DNA of 64,000 nucleotides, taken from contig CM119265.1 of the NCBI GenBank assembly GCA_051294375.1, positions 4,405,056 through 4,469,055 of the forward strand. Direction: 5' to 3'. Source of the stretch: Paraspadella gotoi (Eukaryota; Chaetognatha). A model generated the notes under the pieces. That model saw only the letters and a program-made list of their open reading frames with translations, was not told where the DNA came from and ran no database searches. The position numbers and the translations under genes were made by a program. Shown piece by piece: positions 23,506-36,369 of the stretch (position 1 is the stretch's first letter; the number at the start of each line of letters is the position of its first letter).

Positions 23506-25425
23506 AAGAGAAGGAAAGAAGCAGAAGAGGGAGGAGTGAGCGTGTTAACGGGAAATTACATACTGACAATACGACTACACTCTGCCCCCTCTGTCCCTGC
23601 GGTCAACGTATATGAAACGAGGAACGACAAATGTCCCCTCGCGTCACACTCTTATCCTGTCCGTTCGCGTACAGACAATGACGAGCAGGCCATCTTTGTC
23701 TCCATGAATACCATAGCCGTCATGTCGTGGGAGGCCGCTCAAATAACGACGACGAAGGCGGCGCGCACGACCCAGTCCCCCCCATGCTATACAACCGTAG
23801 ATCTCAATGAGTCGGAAGCGCGTCACCGAGATCCCCGTGAACGCCACGCGACGGAAGGACGACGACTTTCGATTTACGACCCGGAAACGGAGAAAGACGG
23901 TCCGCCACGCCCACATCGTCCTCTGCCGTCGCCACGCCACTACTCGAACGATCTCAGTCTGCAGGCACCAATGTCACGGGACGTCACGAGTGAATCAAGT
24001 TCGCCAATGTTATACTGCAATCGCCTTCCACGGTCCACCATAGTCAGCAGAGAGTCATCACACCGTCCGGTCAAATGCCACGCACGCGCGATCGTCAACC
24101 AGCAAGGGGGCGTTTGGGGGAGAGGGATAGTCGAAGAGATAGATAGAGGGGGGCAGGATATGAGCATCCCCCACTTAATCTAAACGTCACACACTACGAT
24201 CATCAGCCTGCGAATTTGTCTATATTGAGAGTTAACTATGTGCATATAGCCCCAGCATGAGCGTTATATTCAGGATAGCCGTTCGATTCACGTGATGAGT
24301 ACGCAGAGACCATATGAAGAGAGAGCCATGTGTGTGTGGTGGAGGTTGGTAAAGGGGTGGTGGGGTTGAGGGTAGGGTGGTGGGGTGTAAAGTGTTGGAT
24401 GGATATGTGGGTGTATGGAATGGAGTTCCTTGAGGAGGATGAATTTATGAGGAGAAAAGATTAAAGAATGCGAAGAATGAAAAGGAGACAGGAATAATGA
24501 AAGGTGGGTGAAAATTGTTTGAGAAACAGAACGAGGGAAATAAAAAGAAGAAAAAGTTTTCGGTTTTTTGAGAAGAAAAATGAGGTGTGATAAGAAACGG
24601 AAAGAATTTAAAGATGAAAGAAGGTTTTTATGAGAATCGAGTTAAAAAGGAAAAGAAAGAATACTTTTATAGGGAAACGTAAACGAACTGAAAAAGAAAA
24701 AAAGAACAACAATTGCGATTGTAATAATAAAAAAATAGTAGAATGACTTCCAATTTAATCAGAATAAAAAAAATAAGGAATTAAAGAGGAATAAGACAAG
24801 CGAATCAAAATTGAATAACGCCAATACACGTACACAAAGATACCCAGTTTATGTTTTAAAGACGGATAAACGACAAGATCCCTCCATAAGGACATTATTT
24901 GAGGACATAGCTTGAATAAAAAACCGGGCCAAACACATTTCTTGTTAAAAATACGAAATTCCGGTAAAAATTAGTAATATATTCTAAAAAAGCCAATGTC
25001 CCAGAGAAAGATTAAAATGCCATTTCCCGATCAAAAAACATTTCAAGAGTCATGCGTAATAAAGAAACCAGCACTAAGACATTCCGCTTGAAACATCATT
25101 TTGGCGCTCCTCCCACCATTCCACGGAAAAAAGACATAAAAAAAAGCTCGAAATGTTATTAAATTTTTTCCGATTTGGCCAAAATAATTACGCAGGGGAA
25201 TATAAAGTACGGAGAGGCGCAGTTTTATGCCATCATTTGAAATTCTAAAAAATGTTTTCCTTCTCACTTTTTTCTATTTTCAAATTTTTTTTTTTTATCC
25301 TTTTTTCGACAATTCACTTAAATGTACGCAAGTTTGGTTTTTCGGCTCGAAACAACTCCGAAGCAGCTCGACCGAAGGACCAGCCCTCTCCTTAATTTGG
25401 CAAGAGGCAAGGTCACAGCGTTTTG
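22428..25425 (+). repeat. Left arm of ~3-kb inverted repeat
   Basis: Landmarks recur in reverse complement in the right arm (26303-28980): AACACACCATCCCAGGCGTTG (22446), ACTGGAGGCGTCTCTGAGG (22612), GTCTGCCTAAACCGAAGCAAC (about 23132), GACGACTTTCGATTTACGACCC (about 23863), CCATTTCCCGATCAAAAAAC (25020) and TGGCAAGAGGCAAGGTCAC (about 25398). Arms differ by many small indels. The arm contains a (GA)n run at 23399-23518; the matching site in the right arm is an N gap. Confidence 0.88.
23399..23518 (+). repeat. (GA)n microsatellite in left inverted arm
   Basis: A GA run whose mirror position in the right arm is an N gap (27980-28105). Confidence 0.92.
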
Positions 25426-25719
25426 AGCGGAACTAAGTCTCTTCTTAAAAACAGCAACGATACAAAGATTTTGTTTTTTTAAATTTTTATTTCTTTGCAC
25501 ATTGAGAGAGCTAGTTTTGAAGTTATATCTATTCGATATCGATTCGATATTCTAATTCGATCTAAATACTTAAGGGAGTGGTCTTTCATACAATGAACAT
25601 TCTTTGAAAAAATATTTCCACTTCATTGATAGGGGAAGGCAGGTACTCTGGGAGGGAAATAAAACGAGACTGTGAGAGAGTCTTGATTAAAAGCTTGCGG
25701 GACCGCTATGGTCATTATC

Positions 25720-25840
25720 TTGTAAGAGTGATGAGGCCTTAAACGCAACCAAAGCCTGTCCAAAGTCAGGGCAAGAATAGCTATTTATTAAATTGAATGG
25801 ATAATTTTTATATTGGTTGTACCCTAATTTCCATTCTATT
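25720..25840 (-). repeat. Dispersed element with AATTGGTACAACCAAT motif
   Basis: Reverse complement of about 30897-31010: TAAGAGTGATGAGGCCTTAA..CCAAAGCCTG..AAAGTCAGGGCAAGA, then AATTGAATGGATAATTTTTA and TATTGGTTGTACC. It lies in the spacer of the large inverted repeat. The motif recurs at about 30897, 34640, 42622, 51970 and 63216. Confidence 0.6.
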
Positions 25841-25921
25841 CAGTTATAAAGTTCCAATTTTGCTTTTCCCGATGACCAGCTGCCAAAATAATCCTTGAGC
25901 TGTGAGTCCTCCAATGGACTA

Positions 25922-26031
25922 TTCTCTCTCTCTCTCTCTCTCCATCAATCTCCCTCCTCTCTCTCTCATCATCTCCTCTCTCTCCTCTCATCATCATCTC
26001 ATCTCTCTCTCCTCTCTCTCTCTCTTCTCGT
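25922..26031 (+). repeat. (CT)n / TCATC-rich tract
   Basis: CT blocks alternating with CATCATC inside the inverted-repeat spacer. Confidence 0.9.
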
Positions 26032-26302
26032 CGGCCTCCCACAATCTTCATCAATCATCTTTAAGTCACAGAATCGTTATCGGCCTAATCCCTTCCATAT
26101 TATTCTTCAAAATGGTTTGTTTACTGATCCCAATATACATTCCCCGACTCGGCGGAACTCTTTCTTTTTTTCTCCCCCTCACGTCTCATGCTCTAATATT
26201 TCCTTCTCTCCCACTCCCTCCATCACTGCCTCTCTTTCTATCCCCTCACCATTATTCATTTTTTTCTTAATCATTTAATGTTCACAGATTTCGCCATCAG
26301 TC

Positions 26303-28980
26303 ATCGTCGTTTTGTGACCTTGCCTCTTGCCAAATAAGGAGAAGGGGCGGTCCTTCGGTCGAGCCTTCGGAGTTTTTCGAGCCGAAAACAAACTTCGTAC
26401 ATTTAAGTGGAATTGTCGAAAAAGGATAAAAAAAAAAAAAATTTGAAAATAGAAAAAATGAGAAGGAAAAACATTTTTTAGAAATTCAAATGAGGCAGAA
26501 ACTGCCTCTCAGTACTTATATCCCCCTGCGTATAATTTGGCAAATCGAAAAATTTAATAACATCTTCGAGCTTTTTTTATGGTCTTTTTCGTGGAATGGG
26601 AGGCAGGACGCCAAAATGATGTTTTCCAAGCGAATGCTTAGTGCTGGTTCTTATTACGATGACTTTGAAATGTTTTTTGATCGGGAAATGGCATTTTAAA
26701 TCTTTCTCTGGGACATTGGCTTTTAGAAAATATTACTAATTTACCGGATTTCGTATTTTTTAACAGAAATGTGTTTGGCGGTTTTTTATCAAGCATGTCC
26801 TCAAAGAATGCTTAGGAGGAATATGTCGTTTACCGTCTCAAAACAATAAACTGGGCTATCTTTGTGACGTATTTGGCGTTAATTCAATTTTGTTCGCTTT
26901 CTATATTCCTCTTTAATTCCTATTTTTTTTTATTTCTTGATAAATTGGAAGTCATTCTACTATTTTTTTATTATTACAATCGCAATGTTGTTCTTTTTTT
27001 CTTTTTCATCGTTTACAGTTCCCTATAAAAGTATTCTTTCTTTTCCTTTTTAACTCGATCTCATAAAAACCCTCTTTCACCTTTAAATTCTTACCGTTTC
27101 TATCACACCTCATTTTTCTTCTCAAAAANNNNNNNNNNNNNNNNNNNNNNNNNNNNNNNNNNNNNNNNNNNNNNNNNNNNNNNNNNNNNNNNNNNNNNNN
27201 NNNNNNNNNNNNNNNNNNNNNNNNNNNNNNNNNNNNNNNNNNNNNNNNNNNNNNNNNNNNNNNNNNNNNNNNNNNNNNNNNNNNNNNNNNNNNNNNNNNN
27301 NNNNNNNNNNNNNNNNNNNNNNNNNNNNNNNNNNNNNNNNNNNNNNNNNNNNNNNNNNNNNNNNNNNNNNNNNNNNNNNNNNNNNNNNNNNNNNNNNNNN
27401 NNNNNNNNNNNNNNNNNNNNNNNNNNNNNNNNNNNNNNNNNNNNNNNNNNNNNNNNNNNNNNNNNNNNNNNNNNNNNNNNNNNNNNNNNNNNNNNNNNNN
27501 NNNNNNNNNNNNNNNNNNNNNNNNNNNNNNNNNNNNNNNNNNNNNNNNNNNNNNNNNNNNNNNNNNNNNNNNNNNNNNNNNNNNNNNNNNNNNCGATAGT
27601 AAAACATGGCGAACTTGAATATAACTGGGCTGCAGAGATAGTGGGCGTGGGCGACGGGCAGAGAGACGAGGTGGGCGTGGCGACGTCTCTCCGTTTCCCG
27701 GGTCGTAAATCGAAAGTCGTCGTCCTTCCGTCGCGTTGGCGTCACCGGGGACGGTGACGCGCGTCCGACTCAATGAGGATCTACGGTCGGAAAAAAAAAC
27801 CGGGCGGGCGGAGTAGACGGAGACGCCCGTCCGGTTGAGCGGACGAATGGACGGATGGACAGATGGAGAGATGGCCTGCTCGTCAATTGTCATGTAGCGC
27901 GAACGACAGGGCTCTCTTCTCCCTCGTTGTTTCCACCTTCGAGAGCCTCGTTTTTTTTTTCAACCTGCGTCGTTCGCGTNNNNNNNNNNNNNNNNNNNNN
28001 NNNNNNNNNNNNNNNNNNNNNNNNNNNNNNNNNNNNNNNNNNNNNNNNNNNNNNNNNNNNNNNNNNNNNNNNNNNNNNNNNNNNNNNNNNNNNNNNNNNN
28101 NNNNNTTCTCTTCTTTCCTTCTTTTTTTAAATTTAAAAAAAAAACTTTTCTTCTCGGGGGAAAAACAAACTCACTCGTGCGAAGGGGGAAAAAAAACCGC
28201 GAAAATTTCCGCTTAATATGTAGTATCTAGTAAAAGATATATATTTTGGTTTTGTTGATCTAAATTTTTTTTTCCGCGCGGCATTGTTGCTTCGAGTTTA
28301 GGCAGACATTATAAACGATCAACAAAAGAAGAGAAAATGTAATTTTTTTTCCCCCTTCTGCATCTCGTCGGTCTTGGCGGGTCTCTATCCATCCAAGTTC
28401 TAACCTTCACTGTCCTTTTTCTCTATCCTTTCTATCCTTTCAAGATCCTCACGTCGTTAGAAATACTTTGGGAATCGAGATTTTTTTTTTCTCTTTTCCG
28501 GTGGACAATTTGGGATTTGTCTCGTTAGGCGGAAGAAGTTGAGATGAATGGAAGAATCGAGCGTGATGGTTTTTGTGTTTGGCCGCTGGGAAACGGAGGA
28601 AGGGATGCATGGACGGACGGACAAATGGACAAAGGCGATAAACAAAACGGAAGCCTTTAAACGAGGCTGATCTTCTCTACTTTCTACTTTATCTGTTTGT
28701 CAAGTATGTACTAGAACATGATATGGAAACAGCCAGGTTGCCTGTGATGCCCATTGAGATGGGGCGTCTCACTTTGGGGGCTTTCGACCCTCAGAGACGC
28801 CTCCAGTTACTGGCGCGGTTATATTTTTAAAAAAGGCCTCCAGGTTAACGCCCTGCTCCTTCCTAGATCTGCCTATCTCGTACACAATGTTATATTTTGA
28901 AAATAGGCCTCAAGGTTAGGACTGTGGATGGAACACAACGCCTGGGATGGTGTGTTCCCCCTCTGAGCCAATGGTATTGT
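26303..28980 (-). repeat. Right arm of ~3-kb inverted repeat
   Basis: Reverse complement of 22428-25425 in order, separated from it by an ~880-bp spacer. It includes two N gaps (27129-27593, 27980-28105) where the left arm has unique sequence and a (GA)n run. The collinear mirror order over the whole length indicates a single inversion-type duplication, either a genomic palindrome or a strand-switched read joined in assembly. Confidence 0.88.
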
Positions 28981-29334
28981 CTCAATGATGGTGGATGTGA
29001 GGCGGTGTGAATATACCGTCACAATGATTAAATTTTACAGAATCGCCCTCGGAGAAAATTGTTCATGATAATTTTTTTTGATGTAATGTAATGTAATTAC
29101 TGCGGAGAGTGAACAGTGAGACAGTGAAAGTGAGATGTTTAAAGGTGGGAGCGTGAGTAGAGAGTAATATTTGAGACAGGCTGGGACAAACGAGGCATAA
29201 TTTACATCCCTGGGGATTGAGGTATGTTAGATTAATGATTACATGGTTTATTTTTTTTGAAGCACATTTCTTTCTTTATTTGTGACTCAATATTTCTTAT
29301 TTTTCCCTAATTTTATCGAATTTCTTGTAAATGT

Positions 29335-29336
<2 letters not shown>

Positions 29337-29387
<51 letters not shown>

Positions 29388-29419
29388 TCTTCTCTCTCTC
29401 TCTCTCTTCTCTCTCAGCG
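29337..29419 (+). repeat. (CT)n microsatellite
   Basis: An imperfect CT run of about 80 bases. Confidence 0.95.
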
Positions 29420-29637
29420 AACTTCGATTTCACGGGCGACAGAAATCGGTCAGTTGATCGCCCCGGGGACTCGATGCAAACGCGACGCCGATTGAGAATT
29501 CCAGCTGGGAAAGCCACGCAGCTTTCGAATACCCAATCTCTGTTTATCGGTTGCTTGTCGGTTTGTCCTTTTTGCTTGTTGTTTTTGCGTCCGTACTCAT
29601 TTACCATGATTTTATCTCATCAAGGGAAAAGATGTGA

Positions 29638-29735
29638 AGGAGAGAGAGAGAGAGAGTAGAGAGAGGGGAAGAGAGAGGAAAAGGGAGGAGAAAGAGGGGA
29701 GAGGAAGAGGGAAGAGAGGGAGAAGAGAGAGAGTT

Positions 29736-29768
<33 letters not shown>

Positions 29769-29770
29769 TT
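29638..29770 (+). repeat. GA-rich tract
   Basis: An imperfect GA run directly before duplication copy A. Confidence 0.92.
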
Positions 29771-29785
29771 GAAGGAAGGGAGAAG

Positions 29786-31278
29786 AGGGAATCGGAACTT
29801 CCCCGACCCCCAATGACTCTAAAAGATTCCATTTCCTCAATCGGATTTCTCATTTTTGAGATCGTTTCCGGTTTCGCCTCTGATAAATAGTCAACTTATT
29901 TTTAAAAAAAGAAGGTCGTCCCGTCACAATCTTCGAAAATATTATCCAGGTACCAAAGAAAAGTTACTAGTAAGAACTTATGTTTACAACCTTAAATAAA
30001 ACGGTTCAAAAGTTAATGAAATAATGATATAAATAAAATGCAAAATATGAAGAACTGTCTCCGCTGCTTCAAGATATAAATAAACTATTACTTCACTCTT
30101 GCCAAAAAAGAAATGGCGTGAAAAACTCCAGCGGAAAACAAAACACACAGCGCACACTGACACTCACACACACACACACATAAAAAGCAACAACCTTAGG
30201 CCTAGAATCATAAACCCCAAGATCCTTCCCCCACACTCCGCCCCCCGGAATGAGATTCGCGAACCGATGACGTCGCGAAAATGAGACGGAGACGCAGTAA
30301 AAACCAGATGGAAGAAACCGATTACTCGACGGGGTTCTGCGTCGAATCCGTTGGATCCGATTCGATTGGAATCGGTTGAATCGGAGGGAATCGGTTAGAA
30401 TCAGATCGTAAGATCGATTTAAATCGGTATGATCGGTTAGCATCGGACTTGATCGAATGAAATCTGTGGGATCTGTTGAAATCGTCATTAATTTTAAGAC
30501 TAAATCGGGTTGGAACTGGTTGAATCGAATAAAACTGATATTTTCAGCTAAAATCGAATGAAAAAAAGTTGGAATCGGTGAAAAGCAAAAAAGTTAAAAT
30601 CGATAAGAATAGGACAAAGGCGTTAATTGGGTTGCAACAGAACGGTTTCGTTTTGAAAAGATGCAATCAGTACGCTTTAGAATCGCCTTCCGTCTCCTGG
30701 TTTTTCGCGCGCGGAAAAAAAAAAAATCGAAACTTTCCTTCCGTTAAAAACTCGTCATCCGCGACTCAAATAACTTCGTTTCGAAATCGGAGCTCAACCA
30801 ATTATCTCTCTCTTAGACTTAATCTTTTTAGTCTTTTTTAATTTCCTGTCTCTCTCATGCTTCGTTTTCATTCTGGCCAGACTGGCTAATTCTATATATG
30901 AAATGGTAAAACCAATACAAAAAATTATTCATTATTTAATAAGTAAGCTATCTTGCCCTGACTTTGACTGGCTTTGATGGTTTAAGGCCTCCATCACTCT
31001 TACACGATAATCACATAGCAGTCCAATATGTTACACAATTTTTTCATGTACTCCATGTGCTCCTGTCATGGTTTTTCGCTTTACTCCAGTCAATGAGAAA
31101 TATTTTATCTTCTCTGGATCATTTAAACTATCCCTCTATTCCATATTTTAAATTTTCTTCTTTTCCCCGTAAGCTCTCGCCCCATCATCCTTACCCAACA
31201 CCACACCCACCATCTTCCCCCTAACTTACTCTCGTCTCGGCGCCAATCGACGCATCATCAGAAAAACTTAATCACTTC
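29786..31278 (+). repeat. Direct duplication, copy A
   Basis: This is repeated at 33484-35030 in the same orientation with small indels. Shared landmarks are AACTTCCCCGACC, ATCCAGGTACCAAAGAAA, the (CA)n at about 30168-30181, CCTAGAATCAT, the degenerate GAATCGG repeat, TTTTTCGCGCGCGGAAAAAA, and GCCAATCGACGCATCATCAG. The copies diverge just after AAAAACTTAATCA(A)CTTCT. Confidence 0.9.
30300..30620 (+). repeat. Degenerate GAATCGG-type repeat (copy A)
   Basis: Short units around GGAATCGGTTGAATCGG, AATCGGTTAGAATC and AAATCGGTATGATCGG recur for about 300 bases at a period near 10. The same array is carried into the duplication copy at about 34010-34340. Confidence 0.7.
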
Positions 31279-32512
31279 TGGGGATGTCAGTCGTTTCGGT
31301 CGACGGGTGGATCAAGTTTTCGCTGAAATCGATTCTAATAAAATCCATGGTCAAGCCTTTATAAAATAGTAATAATATGGGTAGATCTGAAAGTGAAGGG
31401 TCTTGGGCAGGGCATCGAGGTGGAGCGCGAGCGGAATTTCATTTTTTCATGTATTAAAATGGCATTTGAAGTTGACTGGTTTGACCCCTTCGTAAAACTT
31501 ACGTAAACGTAAACCAGCTCATTCTTCAATAAGAAGAACAAACTCCATTTTTGACTTATATATGAAAAGCCCATGGTTTCTCTATCCATTGAGCTAAAAA
31601 AAGGTAAAAAATTTCCAAGCTGATTGCTTGTTTTGGTAATCAAAGAACTCCTTTTTTAGCTCAATTTCCCAACGTCATGCCCATGAAGAATGTCCATTTT
31701 GAATAGATGGTTAGAAAGTACAGTGTCTCTACTTTCATTTTTAGGTGGAGCGCGAGGCAATATTCTAAACTTTAAAATAAATCCGAAAAAACAAAGGGCT
31801 TTTGCTTCGATTAACACGTTTTATATTGGACCCAAACGCGCATAATTGACTCCTATCGCGAATCAAAATCCGAAAGCCATGGCCTGCGACGAGCAACCGC
31901 GGCTTCAGCCTGAAGTTCAGGAAGAGGATTTTTGTAGCTCGTTTATTATGAAACATCTTTCCCGCTCAACTTTTTAAAATTATATTATATTATAAATTAT
32001 ATATTATAAAAATTATATCTCTAAAAGGCTACGGAGATCTGTCTTTGTTACGATCGTTCTGGTAACGTGTATGGTCGTTTATGGAGTATGGCGTTGAGCG
32101 GAGAGGATTTATATAGAAAAAAAAAAAATTAAAGCGTAAAGAAGTTGTATATTTAATTTTTAATTAATAATAATATTTATTAGATATAATATTAAGTTTT
32201 CATAAACTTATGCGAGTTCTTCCTTTGTTTTGAGCGCTTGGTCTAGAGCCGGGTAGAGGAGTATGTTCATTTGTCGTTGAAGAAAGAGGACTGGAGAAAG
32301 CGACCCTCGTCGACCAAGGACTCATTTATTAACGACATGGCGCCTGGTCACGACTGATTCATTACAGGTAGAAATTATAAATGTTATTTTGTACATGTGT
32401 ATTGAATTTTGATATCTTAGTTTGTACTTCGTGATAAGCCTTTACCGTTTGGATCATTTCCATCATTCGTGCTTACGTCGTTCGTTACTATTTCAGTAGA
32501 GTGAGCACTTAG

Positions 32513-33219
32513 CATAGCCGGATGAAATTTAAAGCTAATGTATACAGCATTAAATAATCTATCATGACCATAGATATGGTATTAAAATATTTTTTGTCAA
32601 AAAAAGCTTTCTTCTGAGGGTACTAGTCTAATTAAAAATATTATATTACTATATAGAGCAAAAAATATTTTTTTTAAAATCTTAAAATTTTTGATGGATT
32701 CGGATAGAGCATAAAAAGTTAAGCAAAGAAATATAATTACAGCTTTAAAAATTCTTACGTTTTCTAAGTGAAATTATAAAAAAACTGATAAAATCATCGA
32801 AAAGATGATGATGATTTTTTATAGTTTTTCTTATTTTGACACACTTATCGTAAAAATATTTAAAAAAGAATTATACTTTGGTTACAGACAACTTTTTATG
32901 AGCTATCTGAATCTGGTCTTAAAAATTTAAAAATTTCAAAAAAAAATTTTTGGCCTTTCCTATCTATAAATAAATATTAAAAAAATAATTACTAGGTATA
33001 GAGCCATATTATAATTTTTTTGTCCATTGAAAGTATTCTTAAAAATGTCTAAATATTCGTTTGAGCATGTACTCACTCTAAATTTTTGACTCACCCCATG
33101 AGTGCGCTACCCTAACTTAAGTAGCCATAGCCGATGAAATTTTAATGCTAATGTATACAGCGTTAAAATAATCTATCATGACCATTGATTATGGTATTCA
33201 AATATTTTTATCAAAAATG
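32513..33219 (+). repeat. ~610-bp satellite-like tandem repeat (one full copy plus a truncated one)
   Basis: The unit starts CATAGCCGGATGAAATTTAA, contains GCTAATGTATACAGC, AATCTATCATGACCAT and TTCTGAGGGTACTAG, and ends TTTTTGACTCACCCCATGAG. A second unit starts at about 33125 (GCCATAGCCGATGAAATTTT) and is cut by the gap at 33220. The period is therefore about 610 bases. A related unit lies at 45547-46260 and a diverged one at about 3480-3760. No ORF is present. Confidence 0.75.
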
Positions 33220-33244
33220 NNNNNNNNNNNNNNNNNNNNNNNNN

Positions 33245-33468
33245 CGGTTCCGTCACAATCTTCGAAATATTATCCAGGTACCAAAGAAAAAGTTACTAGT
33301 AAGAACTTATGTTTACAACCTTAAATAAAACGTTTCAAAAGTTTAATGAAATAATGATATAAATAAATGCAAAATATGAAGAACTGTCTCCGCTGCCTTC
33401 AAGATATAAATGGAACTATTACTTCACTCTTGCCAAAAAAGAAATGGCGTGAAAAACTCCACGGAAAA
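33245..33468 (+). repeat. Third partial copy between two gaps
   Basis: This is essentially identical to 33615-33834 (CGGTTCCGTCACAATCTTCG to ACTCCACGGAAAA) and bounded by Ns on both sides, as expected for a contig end that was not merged with its overlapping neighbour. Confidence 0.85.
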
Positions 33469-33483
33469 NNNNNNNNNNGAGAG

Positions 33484-35030
33484 AGAATCGAACTTCCCCG
33501 ACCCCAATGACCTCTAAAGATTCCATTTCCTCAATGCGGATTTCTCATTTTTGAGATCGTTTCCGGTTCGCCTCTGATAAATAGGTCAACTCTATTTTTA
33601 AAAAAAAGAAGGATCGGTTCCGTCACAATCTTCGAAATATTATCCAGGTACCAAAGAAAAAGTTACTAGTAAGAACTTATGTTTACAACCTTAAATAAAA
33701 CGTTTCAAAAGTTTAATGAAATAATGATATAAATAAATGCAAAATATGAAGAACTGTCTCCGCTGCCTTCAAGATATAAATGGAACTATTACTTCACTCT
33801 TGCCAAAAAAGAAATGGCGTGAAAAACTCCACGGAAAACAAACACACAGGCGCACACTGACACTCACACACACACACACATAAAAAGCAACAACCTTAGG
33901 CCTAGAATCATCAACCCCCAAGATCCTTCCCCCCACACTCCGCCCCCCCGGAATGAGATTCGCGAACCGATGACGTCGCGAAAATGAGACGGAGACGCAG
34001 TAAAAACCAGATGGAAGAAACCGATTACTCGACGGGGTTCTGCGTCGAATCCGTTGGATCCGATTCGATTGGAATCGGTTGAAATCGGAGGGAATCGGTT
34101 AGAATCAGATCGGTAAGATTCGATTTAAATCGGTATGGATCGGTTAGCATCGGACTTGATAGAATGAAATCTGTGGGAATCTGTTGAAATCGTCATACAT
34201 TTTAAGACTAAATCGGGTTGGAACTGGTAGAATCGAATAAAATCTGATATGTTTCAGCTAAAATCGAATGAAAAAAGTTGGAATCGGTGAAAATCTTGAC
34301 GAACGCTCAAACAAGCAAGAAAAAGTTAAAATCGATAAGAATAGGACAAAGGCGTTAATTGGGTTGCAACAGAACGGTTTCGTTTTGCAAAGATGCAATC
34401 AGTTACGCATTTAGAATCGCCTGTCCGTCTCCTGGTTTTTCGCGCGCGGAAAAAAAAAATCGAAACTTTCCTTCCGTTAAAAACTCGTCATCCGCGGACT
34501 CAAATAACTTTCGTTTTCGAAATCGAGCTCAACCAATTATCTCTCTTCTAGACTTAATCTTTTTTAAGTCTTTTTTAATTCCTCGTCTCTCCTCATGCTT
34601 CGTTTTCATTCTGGCCAGACTGGCTAATTCTATTATATGAAATTGGTAAAACCAATACAAAAATTATTCATTCATTTAATAAGTAAGCTATCTTGCCCCT
34701 GACTTTGGACTGGCTTTGATGGTTTAAGGCCTCCATCACTCTTACACGATAATCACATAGCAGGTCCAATATGTTACACAATTTTTTTCATGTACTCCAT
34801 GTGCTCCTGTCATGTTTTTCGCTTTACTCAGTCAATGAGAAATATTTTGATCTTCTCTGGATCTATTTAAACTATCCCTCTATTCCAATATTTTAAATTT
34901 TCTATCTTTTCCCCGTAAGCTCTCGCCCCACCATCCTTACCCAACACCACACCCACCATCCTTCCCCCTAACTTACTCTCGTCTCGGCGCCAATCGACGC
35001 ATCATCAGAAAAACTTAATCAACTTCTCTC
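33484..35030 (+). repeat. Direct duplication, copy B
   Basis: Second copy of 29786-31278. Its first part (about 33615-33834) is also present, essentially identically, at 33245-33468 between two N gaps (33220-33244 and 33469-33478), which looks like an unmerged contig-end overlap. Confidence 0.9.
34010..34340 (+). repeat. Degenerate GAATCGG-type repeat (copy B)
   Basis: This is the copy of the 30300-30620 array within the 33484-35030 duplication, with a few indels, including an extra segment ATCTTGACGAACGCTCAAAC near 34293. Confidence 0.7.
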
Positions 35031-36103
35031 TCTCGAAAAAAAAAAAGTTCGCTTTCTTCTTTTCTTTTCATTTTACTTCCGCTCTCCCCCCCGCCCAACT
35101 GAGAAAGCTTGTATAGAGAGACCTCCAGGTTAATCTCCCGCTCTTCTCCCCCACCCACCAATCGCCCCGATCCGTCATGATGGATCGCGCCCCACTTTCA
35201 ATATCCGGTGATCGATGGGCCGCTGGACGTGAAAGGCAATCGTCCTAATGGTTTCCATAACACTGCCCGCCCACGCAAAGAAAAAAAAGGAAACCCCAAA
35301 CCCTTTGAAATCGGTTTCGACCTTCGTGGCATTTTTTAAAATTGTTTTACATTTTTATTTATCATCGCACCTTTTTCTTTTACGCCGAGTTATTATTATT
35401 TCTGTCCGAGTGACCTCAAGATTTTTAACTCGACATCATTTCCATTTTTCATTAACCTTATCCCTTGTTCTCTTTCCTTAATCACCTCTGAGCATTTTTT
35501 TCTTTTCTTCTTTCTTTAATCATCCTTTCACATCTCTTAATTCACAAGAATCGGACTCATGGGAGTCCTCTCTTTAACCGTTTACTTAATCTATGTCCTG
35601 CACAATATATAACCCTAGGGAATCCAGTGAACAGTATATATTACAATTTATTATTTCGTACTATGTATGCATGTAACGAGTAATATAGGAAATTATGCGG
35701 AAAAAAAAACTACGGTACTTATTATTTTTTACGTTCAGATTCAGAATCCCTGGCTCCATTTTTCACGTCTTATATACATCCACGTATATTTAAATTTTCT
35801 GATCGAAGTTATACTGACTAAATAAATCACCATGAGTCGATTTCATTCCTAATTTCAAGCTCTCAAGTGTAAAATTCAAAGTTCCCGTTTTGCCTTCCTC
35901 GCCATTAAGCTTTTCTCCTTCCCGTCCAGACGTTAATACCTTCCCAGTCGCGACTATATTGTCACGCTAATACGGAGAGCCACTTTATGGCGTTCCAATT
36001 TTTATGCCGCTCCACTTTAAATGTCAATGGCAGTTACTCCTCAGCAGTTTTAACTCATTGAACAGCGGAAACGACTTTCCACCCTCCCTCCCCCACTTTC
36101 TCT

Positions 36104-36105
36104 CT

Positions 36106-36150
<45 letters not shown>

Positions 36151-36153
36151 TCT

Positions 36154-36197
<44 letters not shown>

Positions 36198-36215
36198 TCT
36201 CTCTCGCTCTCTAGT
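36104..36215 (+). repeat. (CT)n microsatellite
   Basis: CT blocks with TTC interruptions. Confidence 0.95.
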
Positions 36216-36369
36216 TATATCGATTTCCAGATTCCATCAGAACCATAACGACCTTTCCTCGTCTCTCCGGACTCGAGAGTAAAAAAAAAGAGAAAAGCTG
36301 GCGACTGAAAAACATCATCGAAACGAGAGACGGCGACGAAGGGATTGGAGTCCTCGATGAGAGGCCGTA

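Noticed and set aside
23536-24183. A 215-codon plus-strand open frame, the longest without Ns
   Set aside because: It lies in one arm of the inverted repeat. The corresponding part of the other arm keeps only short stretches of the same reading (RRLSIYDP), indels separate the rest, and no domain or splice borders are visible.
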